From: Muricea muricata
Taxonomy: Eukaryota; Cnidaria; Anthozoa; Malacalcyonacea; Plexauridae
NCBI GenBank assembly: GCA_963855995.1
Contig: OY979723.1
Span: 10,297,013 to 10,361,012, forward strand
DNA: 64,000 nucleotides
Direction of reading: 5' to 3'
Below, piece by piece: positions 12,104 to 24,100 of this stretch. Position 1 is the first letter of the stretch; every line of letters starts with the position of its first letter. Position numbers and translations under genes: made by a program. The notes below the pieces were generated by a model. It saw only the letters and a list, made by a program, of their open reading frames with translations. It was not told the origin of the DNA and did not search any database.

Positions 12104-15100
12104 ATGGCGGCTGCGAAATGGGGCGATGAAAGTGTACAGAAATGTTTAATCGAGAAAAACAGCCCAGAAAGAAGTGTAAATAACAATTTGGCAGTGAAAG
12201 AGAATTGTAAAGATTTACTAAAAGTTGCCCCGAGACGAGGTTGGTAAATTTAGTACAGTGATACAGTCTAGAGATCGGATGGAATATATTAGTGCTCATT
12301 TAGATTTAGTCGTTTGACAATTTCATGCTGGATTCATTATTCTTATATACACTTTAGAATTTGATATATATCTACTGGATAAAAATAAAGCAGATACTCA
12401 GCGCAAGACATTTAAACCATCCACATGCCAGGGTAAGTGCAATGTGAACTGTGCAGTCAGTTTAACAGTATAGAGGAAATAAACAGTAGGACCACGTGCA
12501 GTGCCAGATTGGAAAATTTGTAAAATGCGTGGGTGAAATTGACGAAATTTAATACAAAATATATATAAGACATCAAAACTGCGTGGGCGATTTCTCGCCC
12601 GCACACTACAAACTTTCCAATCTGGCCACAGTGGTCAGACTGCATTCCATGCATTCAACGCCGAAGATCTTCGGCGTGGATTTATCAAAACCCAATTGTA
12701 AATATAGTAAATATTGGCGTATCTTTGGCATGGAGTTTACATGGAATGCACTCTGGCACAGTGGGCTTGCAAATTCAGCCAGACTGGAAAGTTTGCAAAT
12801 TGTGCGCCCGAGATAAAAAATTCACGTGAATTTTGCGTGCCCAGTTTTAGGGAACAAACAGACTAGCACACCCACCTATTTTTATGCAATTGACTGACCA
12901 AAACCTGCATAATGAACATGCGTAATGCGATATGCACGACTGCACTTCAAAGGTTCCAACTCGAGTGAGCCTTCTGTTTATTTTTTATTCTGTGTCAGTA
13001 CATATGTTAATCTCTCTCGTTGACTCAAAGTTGGCCAATTCATGTGGGAGTGTAGGAATTCCAGTCATTCCCAGTTCAACAAGCCAGTATGATGTCATAA
13101 TTGTTATGTCTTTGAGTGCACACATGTAGCAACTAACACGTCATACCCCTTAAGTTCTTTAATGATATGCATTTGTCAAAGTTATATCAAAACACAACAT
13201 TTATAGTGGACTATTTACAAATAATTGATAAAATCTTTGTTTAAAGATTATTTACACTTTGGCAATTTCACCACAAAAGGCCTACAATTTCTATTGCAAT
13301 TCTTGATTGATGTGAATGAGTGGATTAATAACAAATGTTCTGAGTTTATGACTCTCCACCAGAACATTTTGTGATTGGTTCACTTGTTCACATCTATCAA
13401 AAAGAGAAAAGTATAAAGAAGTCCATAATTATTATGTAGACCCGAGTAACAAAAATAATGTAGACTTTGTTAACCTATAGCCCATATTGTTTACTATTTA
13501 AGTCTCATTCCACAACTGTAACATCATTGTCTGTAGTTTTAGAAGTGTCTTTCTTTCTTGGCAACCGTAAATATTTGCATTTTTGGGCCATTGTTCCTTT
13601 AATTGCCTTGGGTTTAACGTCCGGAAACCTTTTTTGCACTGTTTCTGCAAAAGAAATATTTCAAAACTTAGTCCTAACTTTTGCAGATGTAAACAGACTT
13701 TTGGGTACATTGCTAGAATTATAAATCAGTTCCTATTTGCTTGAAAAGGATTGAGTCAGGGTTGTTTCTGAGACAATAGTTTTTGTGTATTATACTTTAT
13801 TTCTTATTCCCTTTGTGTGTACTTTACAAACTTTTATACGAAGTAAAATGTTTACCTACTATTTTTCATTGTTTACTATTTTTTTTATTTTCATGTATTA
13901 CTGTAGATGTCAAAAAATTATCACTTGTTCTCAAAGTTGATGAAAACATGATTGAACAATGTTTTAATTGCTCCACGTTGTTCATAATTGTTAACAATGT
14001 TGAACAAAATATGGCTGAGTATGAATCAGGTGTAACAATGCTGCACAATATTGTTGACCACCATTAACATTGTCATCAGGGAAACATTGTTCAATCCTGT
14101 TTTACCAATCTTGAATACCAGTCATGCACCCATCAAATGTTTTGGCAAAAATATAGAAAATATATTCTGTTCTTCAATATACAGTATTTACAAAATATCA
14201 GTGACTATTAAATATGTTCTATACATCTAGTACAGCAATTGCAAAGCTAAAAGTATTCATGTCTATCAATTTGTTCAGGTTTTACTATCATAGAACATAA
14301 AGCTTTTTTTCGCCTTGAATCTTTTAATTTTTGCGCCATCACCTGCTTAATATCTGTAGCTTTTGCATTTGGAAATTTGTAACAGACATAATCTACAAAC
14401 AATCAATGTATTTTAGAATAAATGGGCCAAAAGTGATAACAATTGGGTGTCCTACTACCATTTACATGGTCTGACCATGCAAAGAAACTGGCAAAATTCA
14501 AGAGTAAATTAGCTGTCATATTCAAGTGTAATGTTAAAATTAACTTTAGTACGTCTGAAAACGCCACTTTTGAATGATTTCTTTCTTTAAACTGCCATTC
14601 TTGCTTTTAAAATGCTGATCATAGTGGTCTGACTAGTAGATGGTAAATGCCTTTGAAAAGGCTTTTTTACACAAGTGCAGGGATTTTAGTTGGCTGGTGA
14701 ACTTCAAATTTTGCTACACTTTCATTCAATTCCACCCAAATTCACCAGAGGTTTAAGCTTCCACTATATGTAGAGGTTTAATCTTGCTTCATACAATAGC
14801 TATTAGTAAAACAAAAAGCCTGAAAACCCTGAAAAGTTACATATAAAGTTGTGTAGACCAGTTATACCTATAATGTAATCAACAATTGCCTTGTCCAGTG
14901 GTTGCCGTCCCTCTTTTGCTGCAGAACCTCCTGAACCAGTGACACTGGATACCTTGAGTGTTTCTTTGTCAAAGAAATGACACAGCAATGCCAATGTCAT
15001 CTTTCTGTATGTTGCTGCATATGACACCTCCAATGGTATCGTGAAAGGTGTACTTGTTTGTTCCTAAAATTGTGGGAAAACTATCTTGATATGCCTATTT

Positions 15101-18100
15101 CTCATGTATATGCAACCTACACTGAACAAGCATTGTCACAGAGTAGTATGATACAGAAAGTCATCTGAGCTATTGTATTTTATGTAAGCATTATTTGTCA
15201 TCAATTTGCACTGACTAAAGCCTAGTCATAACTCGTAGCGAAGTCATTCTGGATGATGCAATATAGTGTAGATTACCTTTTATTATGTGAGCTGTTTTTA
15301 ATTAGTCATACTATGTGTAGATTAGCATACATACTTTATCACATTGGTCACTTTGATCTATTCACAACATTCACAAGTGTAACCCCCCCCCCCCCCCCCC
15401 CCCCCCCGTTGAAAATATTTACAATTATAATGATGGATTATTGATATTTCCTATGCTGTAGCAATGTAATGTTATTGTTGATCTTAAAATATGACTGGTC
15501 TGGGAAGCAGACATGTAGTGATCTTAAAATTTTCCTTCATTTATCAAACACTGAGAAAATGTTTGAAGTGCTTTTTACTTACTGATGTAGAAGTTCCTGC
15601 TCTTGGTGTGAGCAATCTGCTGCTAGCTCTTGGGGTTAAAGAAAGTGGCCAATTTTTCCCATTTTCAGTTGCAGCAGCAGCCGATGTGTTCAGTGAGGTG
15701 TTGTCTGCATCAGAAGGTAGTGTCACTGAAAATTCAGTATCTGGTGTTGATGGTGGGCTACCAGCAAACGAATGAACACTAACTATGCTGGGGGATGTTA
15801 CCATGGATATATTTGAAGGTGTGTTAAGAGGGCTGGTGTGTGATGAACGGGCTTCCGAAGTGATTGTTGATATTGCTGGCATTGTGGTGACAGTTGCTAT
15901 GCTATTTGTGGTAGATGGTTCATCGTCTGCGGTCATGCTTGGTTCATCATCTATAATGGATGTATCAGCTTCGATATTCCCATATAACTGCTCACAATTC
16001 GGACATGTTCTCAGCTGTGTGATGACTTTACTTGATTGCATTGCATTTCGAAGTAATTGTGGAAGGCCTAGAAAATCAAGTTTAAATTGATAATGCGGAA
16101 GGTTATAATTAATGCAAAAAACTACACTATGCTAAATACTCACATTTTTGTAATGTTTGGTTTAACGTCTGTAATTCCCTCACTTTTGCTCTCTCAGATG
16201 ACAATTCCTCCATAAGTTTGGATACTTTCTGCCGTAATCCGGAAGCAGAGGACAAGTCTTCATGTCCATTAACTCCATTATCCAACCTTGGCCTCTTTAA
16301 GGGACTGCTTGAAGGCATAACTGCAATGTCATCCTCAACAAACTCGCTCTCTTCAGACAACAATAGGTTTTGATGTTCTTCAAGGAGCTTTCTGTCATCT
16401 GCAAAAACAAGGAAATCAATAACTATGGGCCTGTTTTTGAATGTTTTTATCTTGCTTTGGCGAGAAACTTTCCAAGAGTGTTTAAATAGGTGACAACAGA
16501 TGCCACAATCTCCCCAAGGTGGGATATTAGTGGAATCATATACACTCACTAGAGTTTACATGACCAAAGAATCTTCACTACTGCCCCATGCGAGTTAGGT
16601 GGGATCACATAAACAGATTCTAAGTGAAGAAGGGTTAATGGAATGGGCAAGTTTTTTACTGCCAGACTTGAAATTTTTGGAAAGCCTCCTGCATTGTGAC
16701 TGGAATATGGAAGTTTTTCAAAGTAACAAATTGTTAAATTAAAATATATATGGACTTGTAGAATGTAATTTTGTCACATGTTAATAATATACATACATGG
16801 ACCATATATGATACCTTGATAGCCTAATTGCTACAAATCATATGATACTAAACATATTTCTAGGATTTGAATGAGATAAAAACTACGAACCGCTAATGCA
16901 AGCGATACGGCCAAGTTTTCCTTTATTTTTGACGGTCGACACATCTCCACGTTGTACAGTCACAAAAGAAATAAGTCCTTCCTTCGTGCAGTCGTGGAGC
17001 ATACTTTTATCGCGCACATAGTTTTCTGTTAAAATACTGGATTTGATATTTCCTGAACTCCACTGGACAAGAACGTATTTCATTGCCACAGGTTAATGTA
17101 AAAAGTATGTTAAAAATATCGAAATAGTCGCTCGATCGTGGTGTTTTGATGTTGAGAATTAATTTCACACGCGTTCTTCTCACAAAGGCTCCACCATTGA
17201 AGTGAATAAAACTGGAACGCTAACTGCTATAGTTAAGCCCTATGATTGGTTGAAGCCAGTTTTCCCCAAATGGATTTTCACTCCCCCCCGGAAACGGGAA
17301 GGGAGCGTGCTCGAAGCGATCGAAACTGGCAAAATATGTTCGATGTAAAATAGTACAATTTTGCTGCCTTTTTCTTCCGTGTTTTGGATGATGTATGAAT
17401 TTAGAAAAGTCTTCAGCTTATAAGAAATGGGACGGAGTTGAAAGATTGTAAAAATGAGAACGATCTTTGTTATTTTAAACGGAATATAATTCAGAAAAGC
17501 GCGTGTCGGTTAAATATTAACAACGCCATATAAAGACAGCAAAACACACAAAGATAAGTGCAAATATTTATTATATTTTACTGGTTTTGAAACAAAATTA
17601 ATTTGGTTAAGTGAAATCTGTCGCTTTGTTTTCCATTTTCAACAACAGTTTGACAATAACGCTTGCCGTACGTAAACAGTCGGAGTGTGAAGTACTTGTC
17701 GGCAGTATACTTGATCAATTTCATCCTGTGGTCTTCATCGAAGCCAACTTCGTTCATTCCGGGATCATGATCTCCAAAGATATTCAAATGGCACGACTCA
17801 TTGACAACGAAATGATGACAGACTTGCATGATCATTTTACTGCGTAGCTTCTCGCTTGAATTGATGTGTCTCCCATCCTTGGCGACAAACGCTTTAAAAA
17901 TATGTTCAGCATATTTGACAACAGCGAAGACTGATTGCGAGGGAATGGTTAAACCGCCTCTGTTGATGAACAGTGTGAACGCCGAGGCTCTTGGAGCAGC
18001 AGAATGTTGTGTGGTTTTCATACCGCAGTAATCATGATCGAGTGATTGAGTTGACGTACTTGAAATTAAAGAACTTCTACAAGCTGTGCAGGAAATTAAT

Positions 18101-21100
18101 GTTATCAACTTGGTTACTATATATCCACTGATGTAAAACAGAATGTTTTCCATGAATTCTGAATGCCCTCTTTCCTCTAACTGTTCAACAAGCAGCTGCT
18201 CTTCTGGTGTGAAGCCGGAATCATTTTCTGGTGTTTCTTCGACAAGTGGAGATCTGTGTTTTCTCTTGTGGAAAATTGGAATTATTCCTGAGGTAAAACT
18301 TTCTGAAAAGTCTATGCAGTTAGAATTTTTCGAGGCTTTTACTGCATTCCTGAAAAGCATTTGTCTGAGGGTGTATTTCAACTGCATGCTGTTGGGATTG
18401 TTATTCCAACCACCCTTTGATCGTAGACAAGAAAACAGCAACTCTAAGTGATCTTGCGAGAACTTATAGGTTAGAAGATAGTGAAAAGGATTTTCTTTAA
18501 GTGAAAACATTTCATTTGCCATTTGGATTGTTGATTTTATTGTGGCAACAAAACCAATAATAAATGTTTTTCTCTTGTGAGTAGAAAGAAGCTTTTGCTT
18601 TTTATTTTTTCCTTTTTGTTTTGTAACCAGTGATAGTAGATATTCTGCTGCTGATTTCAGGTGATTTTCCCATGTGTCTTTTGATTTGGGTTGCAGAGGC
18701 TGCTTATATCCCTTTGCCTGAGGACATCTTGAATTTAGAATGTCAAATGTTCTGTCGATAACTCTTGTAAAGTTTACTGTTGGCCCACTATTTTTAAACT
18801 GTGGTAGCTTCATCGAAACATCCAGAAATTGGATTGCATCTGCCACTGATGAGCTAAGGGTTTGTGCAGCTAAACGCACATTCATCTTGTGTTTTTGATA
18901 TTCTAGGTGTTGTGCTGAGAATTTGTTCCCTAATTTCAACCCTTGTTCATCTTGAAGACTGTGAAGAAGATGAAAGAACTTCCATTGAATTTCACCCCCG
19001 TCTTCATCATGAAAAGAACCCATGCTGGCGAGGGCATTTCTGGCAAGTTTTAACATGTGGCATGGATCCAATATTATGTAGACATTGTAATTCTGTGATG
19101 GATGTTTGAATGTGGTCACCATAGAGTCATATGTTGTACTAAATATGCATCCTAATTGAGTAAATGTGCTGATATTGACACATGTTCCATCAGCAGTTAT
19201 TGACCATACCCTTAATCCTGCATCTGCTGCTTTTTCCAAGGCCAACCTGACCAGCTGTGCTTGGGTTTTGGCATTCATCTTATCTGATAAAAAATAACCA
19301 ATTGGACACTTCCACCGGGTTCTTGTTCCAACCAATATGAAAACTAACGATTCAGATGCAAGGGTTTCGGGATCTTCAGGTGGTACTGGGCCATAATTAA
19401 CAAAACCTGAGTATTTTTCTTTCTTTGGGTCCCACAATGTTTGTTTCCTTATTGACATGGCATCAATAATGAGACAACAATCTTTTTTGGATGGTATTTT
19501 TTCTGCCTCACTTTGCAGTGACTGGAAAGCCTCCTGTAGGAAACCTGGCTCGCAATCTACTGAGCTTGACCACTTACGAATTAAGGATGGGTTTGGCAAT
19601 GGTATGATCGACCTCACATATTCATATGCTTTGGGGGAGTAGAAGTATAATGTTAGTGAGAATTCTTTGATGTCGTCGGTGTATCGTCGACCACAAGGAG
19701 AGATGGTGGTGTTGTTTTTGGCATTGTTGAAAATGGATAGTTGCAACTTATCGAACGAAGCATGTAATCTGTCAGCAATTTCGGTTTTGACAATCAAATT
19801 CTGCTCTAAGCTGGTGATCAGATCTGACATGTTGGCAATTTTTGATTTGCATCGACGCAGTTGTTGTTGTAAGTTTCTAATTTTAGACTTCAATTGCCTT
19901 TTCGATATTTCTGTATCATTGCTTTTCGGCCTAGAGACTTTTTCATAATTCATGTTTATTTGTACTTTCGCTGGCTGTGAGGTGGTGTCTTGCTGCCTGG
20001 CTCGTTTCTGCCCGGTGTAAACCGGTGTGTTCTCACATTTTTGCAGTCGTTCTTTTGCTTCCTCTGAGATATGGATTGGTTCTTGTATCTTAAATAATGA
20101 GGGTATGGCATTCCTTTTAAGCCTGCATGAAAGTGAATCAGCTGTTGGTGGTTTAATGTAGTCATCCTTTTCAAAATGCTTGCTGCAAATAAAACTATGC
20201 TGTGTTGCTCTCCATTCATTTCCACCATTTCTTACTCTCTTGACCACTTTCTCCCATTTTTCTAACAGCTCCTTGTTCTTTAAGGGGAACCTTAAAATTT
20301 ATATATTACTATATTGTAAATGTAAATTGTCATGCTATACCATTATATGCATATATACACTGTGTGTGATGATTTTTTTTTTATCTATTTATAGGTATAT
20401 TTATGCACATATAGACTTACCTGTGATAGGCTACATGCCCTATTGGTTCTTCGTTTTCCTTATTTTTACTACCCCTGCTTCCACAAACAACACAATTGTA
20501 AGGCATACCCTATATACGTTGGTTTTATCTTTTTCCTCTGTATAATATAGCTTTTTAAGTTTTTTTATGAAAACTCGGACAAACTCTGACGTCAGCGTCC
20601 AATGTTTATATTATGTTTTTTAAACAATATTTCTGTAATTTTTTAAATGCATCTTATGTAAATGTTTAAAGTTCAATCTTCATGAAACTTGGCATACAGT
20701 TGTATTTTACATGGGTTTAAATAGTTCTTGAGGTTTGACGTCTTAATTTTATTTCAAACTTTCAAAAACTCAGAAAAAGGGCCCTAAAACGCGCGGTTTT
20801 GGGGACTTTTCATTCTTATGGTCGTGTTTTTTCGTGTTTTTTTGCTATTTTGTGCTTCGTTTGGTTTGCGATTATTAAGCTCGTTTGTCAAAGAACTGAT
20901 ATAAATCAAATTTTGCGTTCTATGTAATATTTTTGGGCAAGTTTTTTCTGATTATAAAATGTGTATATTTTGGAAAAAATTGTTCAAAAGGGACTGGGTC
21001 TACCTACAAAGAAAGCTTTAAACACGGCTTCAACTTCCCCCCCTGAGTTAGCGTTCCAGTTTTATTCACTTCAATGGGCTCCACACACAAAAAAAGAACA

Positions 21101-24100
21101 AAGAAGCTTGTGGCGAGCCCGCTATTTCCGAAAGCCAGCAGCGATTGCGAGGTTACTTTGTGTAGTGTGAAATTGTTGTAGATTTGTGATTATATCCTCA
21201 ATTTTGTAATGCGCCAATGGACCATTCCCCTTTTAGATAAACTTTTGAATTGGGAATATTCATTGGCACAGCTGAAAAGAGCATCCTAAACTTAGTAAAA
21301 CTGTGAAGTTTGGTTGCAAAACATTGTAAAATGTGGAAAATATAGTCCTGTGAAGTTTGCAAATTTTGTATACTTTTGTATTATGCGTGAGAAAGTGTAA
21401 TCGCATTTCGAAATGCAGTTTGCAAATAGCAAATAGCAATATCAAGTAGCAAATAACACGTTGTAACAAGTCTGAGTTTGACAGACACTTTGAGTATTTG
21501 ACTCACTTAATAAAATTCGCAAGTTTGTTGCAACTTGTTGACAAGTTTCAACAAGGTGGAAAAACTATCAAATTGCAAAAAGTCTGTGGCATTTCGGTTG
21601 TATATTTTAGCCACTTTCTAATTGAGCTTGAGACCCCACAGCATGCCTGGATCTTGTAGAGGGACAATGTGATAAAGAACACTAGTTAATTATGAAACAT
21701 GGAACGAATAATGCTGACAAACAACCTTTAAAGCTTTTTTTAGAGATGATGAGGCATCTTTTATATTTTCTTGCTCGAATTTTTAAAGTTTCCTGTGACT
21801 TCGCGCTGTCGCTCCAGAGAATCCGTAGATGCTGTATGGATCTGTATTGGGGAATGTCGAATTCTGTAGTCTAAGATATGCAAGCTATAGCAGTATGATA
21901 TTTACATAAAATTGAAGTATTTAAGATAAACGACCCAGATTTTTTTGAGCTAGCTATGGTCTTATGTTACCATTACCAAGTGTCATTTTCTCGTGGAACT
22001 AATTCATCAAATACAAAAGAATAGTAAGTCCGAACAACATTTTGATTGTTTTATTGAATCGACGTTTCGACTAAATTGTAGTCATCAATCCTGATGATGA
22101 CTACAATTTAATCGAAACGTCGATTCAATAAAACAATCAAAATGTTGTTCGGAGTTACTATTCTTTTGTATTTTATTAAAATACTGGGTGGCTCTCGTAA
22201 CTAATTCATGAAATGTTCATTTATACCAGTCTATGTTATTGAAACTGCCTATAATTTCTGATAGTTTCACTTTTACCGCAGTTAGAAACAATCATTCCAT
22301 CTTAACAAAAAAGGCAACATGAAGAAAAAAATTATCAATTCGCACATTATAGTTATCACCTGAAATTGATCATCACTACACATCAAAAAACTCCTTAGTT
22401 CAGGCTATTTGAAGTGGGTCCTGGGGGGGGGGGGCGTCCCTGTTCCTATTCGCACAAGGCCCACAATCCCAGTCGCTGTCATGCTTAAATCTTAATCTTA
22501 TCCTCATTCTCTATTTTTTGCCCAATGAATTCCAATCCCATTGCATAGAATCCTATCTTCCCAAGCCTTGAAATAGCGCCGGACATCGGACATTTGTCCA
22601 GTTGAAAAAGGCCAAAATTCAGTTTTGTCCGGCAAAACGTTCGATCTGCCGGACATTTCGTCCGGTGGAAGATTTTTATTGCCACAAAAAATGTCCGGCG
22701 ATAAAATGTTTATGTCTGGCAGGAATACCAGTGAAAACAACTTTTGTTCGCCTGATAAGCAACATGTGCAAAACCACGTCGGTCAAAATTTCCGAACAAA
22801 TCAAATTAATCTTGTAAATTTAAATGTAGAAGAACGCCAGAAAACCTCCAGAGTAAATAGCATTTTGTAAAAGCATAAATATCGAAACATTTTGGAGATC
22901 GCTGGCGCTCATAACTGGAACTGAAGAAGTTGACGGACAAAGTGTCCGTCAACTGAAAATATTTATTCAAGGCTTGCTTCCCAGCAAAAAGATAGACAAT
23001 TCTCAGCTTCCATTTTGCTCCTTCATGAACCTCTTTAAAGCTATTTTTCATCATGTCATAAATTTTAAAATCCAAATTCTTTCTAGCTCTAAAACAAGTG
23101 AAAGACTTTCTACCGATGATGAAACAAGCACAGGAAGAACTATCTAGTACAGCCGATCATAACATAGAGAATGTCGATGAAGATGGACCTTGTATTAATA
23201 TGGTAATATGAGAAGTATAGATCGCTATTCTAACATTCTAACGGATGGAGCATTAATTTTTGGTATTAGTAATAGATCTCATTTTAAATATGTGTCAGCA
23301 ACTCCAGTCTTATAGAAAAGTGATGAGAAATATGGAATGATAAGTTCCTTGTATGTTGGCATGGTGAATTTATGTGGTGTTTCCACAAAATTATATTTTA
23401 AATTTCTAAAATTAATAATTCATGAAGGGAATTCAAAAGAAATACATATTTAATTAGTGTTTTGAAACTAGAGGAAAAGTGTCTTAAAAGCAGGTGGTGG
23501 ATTTGAAATGTCTTAGGGGACAGCGGGGCTGATTAAGTATTCGTTTTCAAACTACTAGTAGTTTGAAATTTTTCAACGTACTAGTAGTTTGAAATTTTTC
23601 AAGGTACTAGTACTTTGAATTGCATAATTGATGAGTTTGAGGAGTCAGTCCTGAAATCCCGGTAAAGTCCTAAAGTCCTTTGCATGTACAGTATCTGAGT
23701 ATCATGTTTGATATTTTCATTATTGCTTCAGTCCTATACATGTATGATCATGAATTTTTTTAAACATATTTAATGAATGACGTTTACCCAAGAGCTCTCA
23801 AGTTCATCGAGGGGCTTACGTCACGAAACATTTACATAATTTTTTTAAAAAGGAAGCAAGAAGAAGTAGTGATGAAAATTTTGAACATGCAAGAAGCTGG
23901 CATAACATGAAAGGTTTCCTGCTTGTTTATCGAAAACGTTCGGATAACTTAATATATTGCTGAACATTTTTAAATAATTCTATATTATCATCTACATTTA
24001 AACTTGGGTCACCAAGCAATAAAAATTTTACTTTATGGGAAACCGACAAGCTACCCAGCCTCGACCATACACGTGAATATGAATATGAATAATGAATAAA

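Larger units (their letters stand above)
17195..21076. mobile_element. P element, structurally complete (3,882 bp)
   Basis: The termini are perfect 31-bp inverted repeats: 17195-17225 begins CATTGAAGTGAATAAAACTG, and 21046-21076 is its exact reverse complement. Identity stops after base 31 on both sides, the length known for Drosophila P. It is flanked by identical 8-bp duplications. The interior encodes one THAP/P-type transposase on the minus strand with a single intron and no internal stop. A cut-and-paste mechanism is expected from the family. The exact flanking repeats and open frame imply recent insertion and possible activity. It sits 98 bp upstream of the BEN gene's ATG, in the same orientation, and inside the inferred first intron of NOPCHAP1. 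Confidence 0.93.

Noticed and set aside
15491-16090. Plus-strand frames across 15491-15775 and 15785-16090
   Set aside because: They are antisense shadows of BEN gene exon 3, whose S/T/P-rich frame has matching splice sites and phases.
17611-20228. Several plus-strand frames of 60-102 codons and one minus frame inside the transposase
   Set aside because: Shadows of the 932-codon transposase frame.
22602-22870. Frame MSGRNTSENNFCSPDKQHVQ... ending ERQKTSRVNSIL as NOPCHAP1 exon 1
   Set aside because: It resembles the human RKTS motif slightly and lies nearby, but its donor (AGA|gtaaat) is phase 0 whereas the next exon needs phase 1.
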